Of a stretch of 9,733 nucleotides of DNA, positions 1-6,290 are shown piece by piece. A program made the position numbers and the translations under genes. Each line of letters starts with the position of its first letter. Positions within the stretch are counted from its first letter, which is position 1. This DNA comes from CAYWGR01 sp964458015 (GTDB taxonomy: Bacteria; Planctomycetota; Planctomycetia; Pirellulales; Thermoguttaceae), in assembly GCA_964458015.1 (NCBI GenBank), contig CAYWGR010000199.1:1-9733 (forward strand). Reading direction: 5' to 3'. A model generated the notes under the pieces. That model worked only from the letters and a program-made list of their open reading frames with translations. It did not search any database and was not told the DNA's origin.

Positions 1-239
1 TGAACTCCTGGAGTGAGCGACTCATTTGGGCGGTTTGGGCGTGGTTCATGGCCGGGCCCGTTCGATATCAGTGGATGATGTTCGGTGTGCGGCTCGGCGT
101 GCGGATGGCCAAATATCTACCTTGGCATCCCGACAAGCTAGGTGCCTGGACCCGCGGACGCGAGTTGCCCCAAGTACCCGGCGGCAGTTTTCGCCGATGG
201 TGGCGGCGTCAGCATGACCGGTTTGACTCAAAAGATTGA
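1..239 (+). CDS. lutB: C-terminal fragment of a LutB-like lactate utilisation iron-sulfur protein (5' truncated by the window)
   Basis: The frame is open from base 3 (first whole codon AAC) to the TGA at 237-239, with no internal stop, so the gene starts before the window. The 78 visible residues are rich in Trp and Arg. They end with the pattern LGAWTRGRELPQVPGGSFRRWW, here split as LGAWTRGRELP then SFRRWW. LutB/YkgF proteins end in the same way: a hydrophobic helical segment, then a 'gxWTxxRdlPxPxxxSFRxxW' tail (the DUF3390 region). LutB is the ferredoxin-like subunit of the LutABC system, which oxidises L-lactate to pyruvate in the cytoplasm. The Fe-S and LUD domains lie outside the window, so the call rests on the tail alone. 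An internal ATG at 48 is in frame but is probably not the start. Another Fe-S/LUD family member is the main alternative. Confidence 0.68.
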   Translation, partial: NSWSERLIWAVWAWFMAGPVRYQWMMFGVRLGVRMAKYLPWHPDKLGAWTRGRELPQVPGGSFRRWWRRQHDRFDSKD

Positions 240-401
240 TCGTTGCATTATTATCATTCTTATTCTAAGAACGCAGCATGATTTCTCATCATGACTGAGA
301 GGAGTACAAGCCGGCAGCGTCAGTCATTGTTCCCGGCAAATTTCCCACTATTTCCTAGGCCTAAAGAATGCGTTAGAATGGTTGTACTCCGGAAGGATGG
401 C
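240..401. other. Intergenic gap between lutB-like gene and beta-helix gene
   Basis: These 162 bases are AT-rich around 246-270. They contain a weak inverted repeat, CATGAT at 277-282 and ATCATG at 288-293, separated by 5 bases. There is no convincing terminator or sigma-70 promoter. An ATG at 291 opens the long frame of the next gene, but it has no ribosome binding site. Confidence 0.4.
391..396 (+). promoter_or_regulatory. Ribosome binding site GGAAGG for the beta-helix gene
   Basis: GGAAGG ends 5 bases before the ATG at 402 and is the reason for choosing that start over the unsupported ATG at 291. A second candidate, GAGG at 408-411, lies 8 bases before the in-frame ATG at 420. Either start puts the hydrophobic signal segment close to the N-terminus. 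Confidence 0.5.
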
Positions 402-1823
402 ATGCGCGAGGCCTCGAAAATGTTCCAGCGAGTCCAATCTGCAAACGGATCCTATTACCAGGTGCCCTTGCGGCTTATTTTTCGCGTCATGGCCGCCACA
501 ATCATTTCTTGGTGCAATGTCCCCGCATCGGCGGCCACATTGGAAGTCGGGCCAGGGAAAACATTCTCACGGATCGAGGATGCCAATGCGAAAGCTCAGC
601 CAGGCGACATCATTCTCGTCTATCCGCGTGAAGGCGGCCGGCCCTACGAACAAACGGCCATCTACGTCCGGCAGAAGAACATCACCTTTCGCGCCGTGCC
701 TAATAAAGGCACACGCTGGGTAGCGATCTCCGGCAAGAATTTCGATTACAGCGGTGTGGGAAGTACGCCGCGCGCAATTTTTCAGTTTAATCCGGGCACT
801 GACAATATCACACTGGAAGGTTTCGAGCTAACAGGCGCTCATAATAGTTCGCACAATGGCGCGGGGGTACGAATCAACCAGGCTAATCACATCAAAATCC
901 GCCATTGCACGATCCACCACAACGACATGGGAATCATGTCCAATGGCGACGGCAGCCCCGCGATGGCTGTTGACCAGCAGATCGAGTACTGCGAGATCCA
1001 TCATAACGGAGACCAGAGCGAGCCGGGCTACAACCACAACCTCTATCTAGGCGGCACTAGCGTTGTGCTTCGCTTTTGCGAGATCCACTCCAGTCTGACG
1101 GGTCACAACGTCAAAAGCCGAGCACATTATACGCGCGTGGAATACTGTTCGATTCATGATTCGGCCAATCGTGAATTCGATCTGGTGGACGCCGCCGAGA
1201 CGGTCCGGCCGGAAAGCCACGCCGTATTGTTGGGCAACATCGTTGTTAAGAGCCCTCAGTTCCGAGGGAATCGGGCTGTAATCCACTTTGGCCAGGATGG
1301 CGGCAAGGAACACGATGGCATGTTGTATCTTGCCTTCAATACCATTGTTACACCATTTAGCTCGTCGGTGGTGGAGCTATCCGCTCCCAAGGCAAAGACC
1401 AGCTTTATTGGAAATCTCATCAGTGATGGGGGAAGTAGGCAGAACAACCAAGCTCTGGTCGGCAATCGTGCCGGCGCGTTATTGCAGAACGTCACTGGCA
1501 GCTACAACTGGTTTAGCGGTGGTTTCAGTCGCAATAATGACACTCGGCTCGATCCGGAAACCAATGTGTTTCAACGGGCTGATTTTTCCCTGTTCATCAA
1601 TGCCGCCAAGCACGACTATCACCTGACGCCAAAGGCAATCCTCGCTGCTACGAGCCGTTTATCGAGGGATGACGTCCATTTGCCTGAAGTACCAGGTGTG
1701 TCGAGAAATGAAAACGAACCACCCCTTGCCTGGCAGTACCGTTACTCGGCGTCCAAAGAGTATCGGCCTGTCGAGCAAAGACTGACGCTCGGCGCCTATG
1801 CTCGATCTCAAAATACAAATTGA
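402..1823 (+). CDS. Secreted right-handed parallel beta-helix protein (pectate-lyase-like fold)
   Basis: With the ATG at 402 the protein has 473 residues. An uncharged stretch at about residues 22-45 ends in ASAA, a good signal peptidase I site, so export is likely. The mature N-terminus (TLEVGPGKTFSRIEDA) is the usual opening of beta-helix proteins of the pectate lyase/PbH1 type. Residues of about 125-350 show repeated short turns of the form 'I-xx-C-x-IHHN' and 'VEYCSIHDSANREFDL', rich in Asn, His and Gly, as expected for coils of a right-handed beta helix. Such proteins bind or cleave acidic polysaccharides, but I cannot identify catalytic residues, so no enzyme activity is claimed. The frame is open up to the ATG at 291; that longer form would bury the signal peptide behind about 58 residues and is less likely. 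It stands alone, 162 bases after the lutB-like gene. Confidence 0.8.
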   Translation: MREASKMFQRVQSANGSYYQVPLRLIFRVMAATIISWCNVPASAATLEVGPGKTFSRIEDANAKAQPGDIILVYPREGGRPYEQTAIYVRQKNITFRAVPNKGTRWVAISGKNFDYSGVGSTPRAIFQFNPGTDNITLEGFELTGAHNSSHNGAGVRINQANHIKIRHCTIHHNDMGIMSNGDGSPAMAVDQQIEYCEIHHNGDQSEPGYNHNLYLGGTSVVLRFCEIHSSLTGHNVKSRAHYTRVEYCSIHDSANREFDLVDAAETVRPESHAVLLGNIVVKSPQFRGNRAVIHFGQDGGKEHDGMLYLAFNTIVTPFSSSVVELSAPKAKTSFIGNLISDGGSRQNNQALVGNRAGALLQNVTGSYNWFSGGFSRNNDTRLDPETNVFQRADFSLFINAAKHDYHLTPKAILAATSRLSRDDVHLPEVPGVSRNENEPPLAWQYRYSASKEYRPVEQRLTLGAYARSQNTN

Positions 1824-1839
1824 AATAGGTCTGTCTCGA

Positions 1840-1893
1840 TTTGTTGTCGTTAGATTGATCGTGGAAAGGTTGTTTGGCAACGACGACAACAAA
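1840..1893 (+). terminator. Long-loop inverted repeat downstream of the beta-helix gene
   Basis: TTTGTTGTCG at 1840-1849 is perfectly complementary to CGACAACAAA at 1884-1893, giving a 10-bp stem with a 34-base loop. It starts 16 bases after the TAA. The loop is long and there is no T-run after the stem, so a classical intrinsic terminator is doubtful. It may protect the 3' end of the transcript or be chance. Confidence 0.3.
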
Positions 1894-1912
1894 AGAGTTC
1901 GAGCTTGGCAAG

Positions 1913-1938
1913 CCCCCCCACTCCCCCCCATCCCTCCC
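1913..1938 (-). other. G-quadruplex-type motif on the minus strand
   Basis: The + strand reads C7-ACT-C7-AT-CCC-T-CCC. The minus strand therefore has four G-runs of 3-7 bases with loops of 1, 2 and 3 bases, a canonical G-quadruplex pattern. It lies about 90 bases after the beta-helix stop, in the template strand for rightward transcription. It could slow polymerase there; that role is inferred. Confidence 0.55.
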
Positions 1939-2065
1939 GAGAATGATTGTTGCGCGTGATCGGAGTCGTATATTTCTCTAGGGGGCAAAGAGTTATGGGC
2001 TTAAGCTTCTTATTCCTCGCAGAGATCGGTGAACTTCTCGCCTCCGGCTGAGAAATGCGGAAAGG

Positions 2066-2071
2066 TATAAT
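2066..2071 (+). promoter_or_regulatory. Possible -10 box TATAAT upstream of the small membrane protein gene
   Basis: The hexamer is a perfect sigma-70 -10 match and lies 49 bases before the ATG at 2121. No TTGACA-like -35 is present 16-18 bases upstream (the sequence there is GC-rich), so this would be an extended or weak promoter at best. Confidence 0.3.
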
Positions 2072-2106
2072 ATAGTTGTGTGCGATTCCAAAACGCTACA
2101 CTAAAC

Positions 2107-2112
2107 GGGAGG
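2107..2112 (+). promoter_or_regulatory. Strong ribosome binding site GGGAGG
   Basis: GGGAGG ends 8 bases before the ATG at 2121. It fixes the start of the small membrane protein at 2121 rather than at an upstream in-frame TTG at 2076. Confidence 0.65.
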
Positions 2113-2120
2113 CACAAGAA

Positions 2121-2330
2121 ATGTCCAAGATTTTCCTCGGTCTATCGTTTGTGATTGCCGGGATGATGGTCCAGGTAATCGAGATGGTGACATCGTGCAA
2201 AGCCACGTCGATGGCGCCTATTTGCGCAGGCACGATGGTCGGAGCCGGCGGCGTACTCGTGATCTGGTACATCTCCGAATATGTGACGACCCGACGAACA
2301 ACGCGATCACCTGGTGCGCCAGTCTCCTAG
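2121..2330 (+). CDS. Small two-helix membrane protein of unknown function (69 aa)
   Basis: I do not recognise this family. The 69-residue product has two hydrophobic segments, at about residues 4-23 (beginning IFLGLSFVIAGMMV) and 32-52 (GTMVGAGGVLVIWYI). Each is long enough to span the inner membrane, and they are joined by a short loop. There is one Cys in that loop (C26) and one at the start of helix 2 (C35). The tail is basic and Thr/Arg-rich (TTRRTTRSPG), suggesting a hairpin with the C-terminus in the cytoplasm. The ribosome binding site is one of the best in the window and a TATAAT lies upstream, which supports real expression. Helix 2 carries a GxxxG-like Gly pattern that could allow helix packing. 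It has its own gap on both sides, so it seems to be a single-gene unit. A chance ORF cannot be fully excluded. Confidence 0.55.
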   Translation: MSKIFLGLSFVIAGMMVQVIEMVTSCKATSMAPICAGTMVGAGGVLVIWYISEYVTTRRTTRSPGAPVS

Positions 2331-2334
2331 TTAC

Positions 2335-2352
2335 GGAACCATCCACGGTTCC
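2335..2352 (+). terminator. Weak terminator-like hairpin after the small membrane protein gene
   Basis: GGAACC (2335-2340) and GGTTCC (2347-2352) form a perfect 6-bp stem with a 6-base loop, starting 5 bases after the TAG. Only three T follow, so termination efficiency would be low. Confidence 0.35.
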
Positions 2353-2355
2353 TTT

Positions 2356-2380
2356 GCTCGTTGATGCCTTGCCGACGAGC
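2356..2380 (+). repeat. Inverted repeat GCTCGT/ACGAGC
   Basis: GCTCGT at 2356-2361 and ACGAGC at 2375-2380 are perfectly complementary across a 13-base loop. This is the second of three stems in a 97-base stretch. Confidence 0.35.
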
Positions 2381-2653
2381 CTGAAAAACTATCGGGCAAT
2401 AAGCGAGCATACCGGCTATTGGCGCCGATAGCGTCAAGGGTCTGTTTTCAACCGCAAGAATGTCTGCGCCTGCCGAGGGCGCGAATAAGCGAAGAAAGGG
2501 GGCATGGGCGAATTAGAGTGCAATAGGGTTGGCATGCGACCAGCCCAATCTCTCCTCTTTTAGCCATTCTGGCCAACGATTGCGCTTTTTTTCGTTGGGA
2601 TCGGTATTCTAGAAATCTGCGATCTTTTCAGCTATGATAGCAGGATACTCAAG

Positions 2654-2659
2654 AAGGAG
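2654..2659 (+). promoter_or_regulatory. Ribosome binding site AAGGAG for the rhamnosidase gene
   Basis: AAGGAG ends 10 bases before the ATG at 2670 and selects this start over the in-frame ATG at 2634, which has no such site. From 2670 the product begins directly with a signal peptide. Confidence 0.6.
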
Positions 2660-2669
2660 AATCTCAACG

Positions 2670-5396
2670 ATGCGTGGAATGAATCTGTTGCCGGCGTTGG
2701 CTGCGGGAATGGTCTGTCTGTCCTCCATTTCGCAAGGCGCTCCCGCCGCGCCGGAGCAGCTTCGATGCGAGGGGCTGACAAATCCGCTCGGTATCGATCG
2801 GGCACAGCCGCGTTTTTCCTGGACGATTCCGGTTGGCGCGCGTGGCCTTACGCAAACAGCATTCCAGGTGTTGGCGGCCGACTCGCCCGAGGCACTTGCC
2901 GCCGAGCAAGGAACATGGTGGGACTCGGGCCGCGTTGCGAAGAATCAATCCCAGTGGATGCCCTACGGAGGCAAACCGCTGACCAAGGGGGCGCAATGTT
3001 GGTGGAAGGTTCGCGTATGGGATCAAGCGGGCGATCCGTCGCCGTGGAGCGCGCCGGCCTCGTTCACCGTGGGGCCGCTTTCCGCCGCCGATTGGAGCGG
3101 CGAGTGGATCGGTGTGAATTGGATGAAGGACAACCAAGGACCATTGCCTTGGCTGCGCAAAACGGTCACGCTCGAAAAGGCTCCCACCAGGGCCATGATC
3201 CACGTGTGCGCCTTGGGCAATTTTGAACTCCATGTGAACGGCCAAAAGATAAGCGATGACGTACTGACGCCGGCGGTATCCGACTACGGCAAACGCGGAC
3301 TCTATCTGACCTACGACATCACCAAACACTTGATTCAAGGCAAAAATTGCATCGGTTTATGGCTTGGCCGGGGATGGTCGTTGGGCGTGCTTAAGAACGT
3401 CGGCCAAGTCGGTCCGTTGGTAAAGGCCAATGCAAGTCTGTCGTTCGATAAAACTGCGCCGATTAACATTGTCACCGATGCCACGTGGAAGGCAAAGCCG
3501 AGTCCTATCACGCCTCTCGGCATAGGCACCAGCGGCGGTTACGGCGGCGAGTTGTTCGAGGCCGAGAAAGATGTTCCTAACTGGAATGCGGCGGATTACG
3601 ACGACACGAACTGGCAGGCAGCGACGGTTCATCATCCACCCACGCCGATCATCGCCGCGCAGATGATGGAGCCAAACCGTATGCTCGACGAGATCCATCT
3701 CGCGGGAGTGCAGCCCTGTGACGGCGGATTCGTCCTCGATATGGGCCGCAATTACACCGGCTGGTTTGCGTTGACCGTGCCTCCTGAGGTGAAACGCGGA
3801 ACGAAAATCACGATGGAGTTTGCCGACAAAAAGCTGCCGAACGGTCAGTTTCAGACCTATGGCCAGCAGAGCGTTTATGTGGCAAAAGACGGCGGCGGTC
3901 GGTTCTGCAACCGTTTCAATTATGCGGCCTTCCGTTATGTAATCGTCAAGGGATTGCCGCGCGCTCCAAAGCCGGAAGAAGTCAGCGGCCGGCTGGTTAC
4001 GACCAACTATGAGACCGGCTCGACCTTTTCATGCGATAATCCACTGTTAAACCAAATTCACGAGATGATCTGCTGGACCTATAAATGTCTCAGCCTTGGC
4101 GGCTACACGGTCGATTGCCCGCACCGCGAAAGGCTCGGCTACGGCGGTGACTCGGGCACCTCGATGGAAATGGGGATGCTCAACTTCCGCACAAACCCGT
4201 TCTATGCGAAGTGGGCCGCCGACTGGCGCGACGCGCAGAATGCTCAAGGTGATGTGCCCTATACCGTGCCCTTCTCCCAAGAGGCCGGCGGCGGTCCGGT
4301 CTGGAGCGGTTTTTGCATCACCATGCCGTGGCAGATTTATGTCACGTATGGCGACCGGCGGCCGCTGGAGCAAAACTGGCCCGTGATGAAGAAATGGCTG
4401 GCGTTCATCAACACGAAAATGGGCGACGGTATCTTGCAGTCCTACGTGGGGCTCGGTTGCGCGGGCTCGCCTGAGTGGAACTTTTTGGGCGACTGGGTGC
4501 CCCCGGGGCGCAAGCAGGGGCAGGGCCGTGTCGATGATCGCTCAACCCTGTTCTTCAATAATTGCTACCTCGTCTATTGCTTGCAGCTTGCAGGCAAGAT
4601 CGGCCATGTCGTGGGCGATGATGCCCAGGCGGGGATTTACGAGGCCCAAGCGAAAGAACTTGCCGCTCGGCTGCATCAGCGGTTTTTGAATGCAGATGGC
4701 GCCACCTATGCCAACGGGGAGCAAACCTATCTCGTATTGCCGATGCTGTTCGGCATTACTCCCCAAGACATGGTGCCGAAAGTCATGTCGGCCTTGGAGC
4801 ATGACATCGTCGTCACACGCAAGGGGCATTTGAATACGGGTATGCACGGCAACTATTTCATGACGAAGCATCTTATTCAGCAGCGGCGCAACGATCTGCT
4901 GATGCTCATGTTCACTAAAGAGGATTTTCCCAGTTTCGGAAACATGATTCGCAACGGCGCTACCACGGTTTGGGAAGAGTGGGACGGCGACAACTCACAG
5001 ATTCATAACACGATGATCTCCGTCGGGCTCTGGTTCACAGAAGGGCTTGCCGGCATTCGTTACGACGAGCAGGCCCCGGGTTTCCAGCATTTTACCGCTG
5101 CGCCGGGCATTGAAAGCGGTCTGAAAAAGGTGGACGCTTCTCTAATGACCGGCTATGGCAAGATCGTCAGCATTTGGCGAGTCGAGGACAACACCCTGAC
5201 CTGGGATCTCGTCGTACCGGCCAACACGACCGCGACGGTCCTCTTGCCCACGACGGACCTGAACCTCGTCCGCGAAAGCGGGCAGCCTGTTGAATCACAG
5301 CCCGGCATTACCAAACCTACCGTTGCCAATGGTCTCTTCCACTGCGAAGCGGCTTCAGGCATCTACCGTTTCACTAGCTGCCTGCCGAAAAACTAA
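2670..5396 (+). CDS. Secreted GH78 alpha-L-rhamnosidase (908 aa)
   Basis: It hydrolyses terminal alpha-L-rhamnose from plant or bacterial glycans, by inversion in GH78. A signal peptide covers residues 1-23 (or 26). The domain order is typical of the family: a fibronectin-like N-domain (about 27-140), the Bac_rhamnosid_N beta-sandwich (about 150-330, with FELHVNGQKI), a concanavalin-like domain (about 335-445), the (alpha/alpha)6 catalytic barrel (about 450-790, starting FSCDNPLLNQ) and a C-terminal beta-sandwich (about 790-908). The acid motif DCPHRERLGYGGD runs from D482 to D494, with E487 as the likely general acid. Its D-x4-E-x6-D spacing matches D567/E572/D579 of Bacillus RhaB. The motif ATTVWEEWDG carries the likely base E769. 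Length and key residues are complete, so an active enzyme is expected. The 'DCP' motif lacks the extra Asp seen in 'RDER' variants. It has no sugar transporter or regulator next to it; export to the periplasm or surface is inferred. Confidence 0.93.
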   Translation: MRGMNLLPALAAGMVCLSSISQGAPAAPEQLRCEGLTNPLGIDRAQPRFSWTIPVGARGLTQTAFQVLAADSPEALAAEQGTWWDSGRVAKNQSQWMPYGGKPLTKGAQCWWKVRVWDQAGDPSPWSAPASFTVGPLSAADWSGEWIGVNWMKDNQGPLPWLRKTVTLEKAPTRAMIHVCALGNFELHVNGQKISDDVLTPAVSDYGKRGLYLTYDITKHLIQGKNCIGLWLGRGWSLGVLKNVGQVGPLVKANASLSFDKTAPINIVTDATWKAKPSPITPLGIGTSGGYGGELFEAEKDVPNWNAADYDDTNWQAATVHHPPTPIIAAQMMEPNRMLDEIHLAGVQPCDGGFVLDMGRNYTGWFALTVPPEVKRGTKITMEFADKKLPNGQFQTYGQQSVYVAKDGGGRFCNRFNYAAFRYVIVKGLPRAPKPEEVSGRLVTTNYETGSTFSCDNPLLNQIHEMICWTYKCLSLGGYTVDCPHRERLGYGGDSGTSMEMGMLNFRTNPFYAKWAADWRDAQNAQGDVPYTVPFSQEAGGGPVWSGFCITMPWQIYVTYGDRRPLEQNWPVMKKWLAFINTKMGDGILQSYVGLGCAGSPEWNFLGDWVPPGRKQGQGRVDDRSTLFFNNCYLVYCLQLAGKIGHVVGDDAQAGIYEAQAKELAARLHQRFLNADGATYANGEQTYLVLPMLFGITPQDMVPKVMSALEHDIVVTRKGHLNTGMHGNYFMTKHLIQQRRNDLLMLMFTKEDFPSFGNMIRNGATTVWEEWDGDNSQIHNTMISVGLWFTEGLAGIRYDEQAPGFQHFTAAPGIESGLKKVDASLMTGYGKIVSIWRVEDNTLTWDLVVPANTTATVLLPTTDLNLVRESGQPVESQPGITKPTVANGLFHCEAASGIYRFTSCLPKN

Positions 5397-5441
5397 AAGC
5401 CTCGTCCAATTCATTCTATTGCGTTCTGCATTGCAAATTAG

Positions 5442-5456
5442 TTTCCGTTGCGGAAA
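5442..5456 (+). terminator. Hairpin 45 bases after the rhamnosidase stop
   Basis: TTTCCG and CGGAAA form a perfect 6-bp stem with a TTG loop. No T-run follows, so it is at best a weak terminator, perhaps acting together with the larger palindrome just downstream. Confidence 0.3.
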
Positions 5457-5464
5457 GCCAAATT

Positions 5465-5529
5465 GTCATTCTGAGCGCAGCGAAGAATCTCGTAAAATGC
5501 GGAAGATTCTTCGCTGCGATCCAAATGAC
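5465..5529. repeat. REP-like palindromic intergenic element
   Basis: Two 26-base arms, 5465-5490 and 5504-5529, are inverted copies with 23 of 26 positions paired. They share GTCATT at the outer ends and a 15-base perfect core, CGCAGCGAAGAATCT, next to a 13-base loop. The three mismatches fall in a 5-base block (CTGAG against TGGAT). The 'GTCATTCTGAGCG...GAAGAATCT' wording is one I know as a recurrent dispersed intergenic palindrome in several bacterial phyla. In RNA it would form a long stem and may terminate or stabilise the rhamnosidase transcript. Confidence 0.65.
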
Positions 5530-5602
5530 CCCCGGCCTACGGCATTTCCGCAACAGAATTAATTAGCCCCAGAGGGCTGCACCGGCAATACAGCACACAA
5601 CA

Positions 5603-5610
5603 GGGGGGGG
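5603..5610 (+). repeat. Homopolymeric G8 tract
   Basis: A run of eight G lies 140 bases before the sigma factor gene. Such tracts are prone to slippage; no promoter spacing that it would alter can be seen. Confidence 0.5.
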
Positions 5611-5750
5611 TATTCGTCCTGTTTCGCCCCGCCTTCTGGATTATTTATCTTCGGTGGACCACGGCAAAAAATTCCTTGTCCCCTTTTCTCGGTTTGCTGA
5701 CAATAATAGGTAGAAGGTGAATTGTCTGCCCCCATGCATCAAATGCCGCC

Positions 5751-6290
5751 GTGAACGCCGACTCCAAAAACCTGTTCGAGGTCCTTGTCCGCGAGAATGC
5801 GGCCATGCTGAGGATTTATTTGAGTTCGGCGATGCGAGATCCGGCAACCGTGGACGACCTTTTCCAGGATACGATGCTCGTGGCGTGGCAAACCATCGAC
5901 CGGTTTGACCGTAGTCGTCCCTTTGGGCCCTGGCTTCGCGGGATTGCAGGAAAATTGGTGTTGGCCCATCGTCGAAAGTCAGCCGCAACGAAATGCGTCT
6001 GCAATGAGATGATGCTGGAGCAATTCGAAAAACGGCTCTCGGCCCTTCACCGACAGTCGGGCGATCGGTTTGACGAGAAGTTGGAATGCTTGCGGCAATG
6101 TTTGACGGATTTGCCCGAGTTGCTGCGCGAGGCCATCGTCCATCGCTATGCGAAACATCTGTCGCGTGCGGAAATGGTCGAACGGCTGAATATCACCGAT
6201 GAGGCCGTCAAAAAGCGTTTGCAGCGGGCTCGTTCAAAGCTTTTGGAATGTATTTTGCACAAGCTTGACGAGGGAGGACGCGACGCATGA
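5751..6290 (+). CDS. ECF-type RNA polymerase sigma factor (179 aa)
   Basis: Region 2 spans about residues 8-75, with the core-binding and -10-recognition helices around DLFQDTMLVAWQTIDRFD (36-53) and PWLRGIAGKLVLAHRRK. Region 4 spans about 115-170 and holds the helix-turn-helix SRAEMVERLNITDEAVKKRL. Region 3 is missing, as in all ECF factors. The start is a GTG with no visible ribosome binding site. A TGA at 5718 closes the frame upstream, so no ATG is possible nearby (the ATGs at 5734 and 5743 are out of frame). The protein would direct polymerase to a small regulon. Its last codons overlap the next gene (ATGA at 6287-6290), so the two are translationally coupled, and the downstream membrane protein is its likely partner. 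It resembles the planctomycete/verrucomicrobial ECF groups; I cannot assign the exact group. Confidence 0.9.
   Translation: MNADSKNLFEVLVRENAAMLRIYLSSAMRDPATVDDLFQDTMLVAWQTIDRFDRSRPFGPWLRGIAGKLVLAHRRKSAATKCVCNEMMLEQFEKRLSALHRQSGDRFDEKLECLRQCLTDLPELLREAIVHRYAKHLSRAEMVERLNITDEAVKKRLQRARSKLLECILHKLDEGGRDA

Larger units (their letters stand above)
2331..2669. other. 339-base gap with clustered hairpins before the rhamnosidase gene
   Basis: The first 100 bases hold three inverted repeats in a row: 2335-2352, 2356-2380 and 2389-2431 (details in the entries and findings). The rest, 2432-2640, is plain. It has a T7 run at 2586-2592 and possible AT-rich -10 hexamers (TATTCT at 2605, TATGAT at 2633), but none has a matching -35. 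No gene is supported here. An open frame across 2195-2431 is out of phase with the small membrane gene and lacks a ribosome binding site. Confidence 0.45.
5397..5750. other. 354-base gap with palindromic repeat and poly-G tract
   Basis: From left to right: a perfect 6-bp triloop hairpin TTTCCG-TTG-CGGAAA at 5442-5456, the REP-like palindrome at 5465-5529, a 5-bp tetraloop hairpin AGCCC/GGGCT at 5565-5578 and a G8 run at 5603-5610. The last 100 bases before the sigma gene are AT-rich at 5641-5710 but show no clear -35/-10 pair. No gene is supported. Confidence 0.5.

Noticed and set aside
277..293. CATGAT/ATCATG inverted repeat as operator
   Set aside because: Six-base arms in AT-rich sequence are expected by chance and nothing else supports regulation there.
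2195..2431. 78-codon frame after the small membrane gene
   Set aside because: It is out of phase with a better-supported gene, has no ribosome binding site and runs through the hairpin cluster.
2664..3338. 224-codon open frame on the minus strand
   Set aside because: It lies inside the well-supported rhamnosidase gene, shows no family resemblance and reflects the GC-rich codon pattern of that gene.
5565..5578. AGCCC-CAGA-GGGCT hairpin as a terminator
   Set aside because: The stem is only 5 bp and no T-run follows.
5734..5745. ATG codons at 5734 and 5743 as sigma factor starts
   Set aside because: Both are out of frame with the sigma coding sequence; only the GTG at 5751 is in frame after the TGA at 5718.
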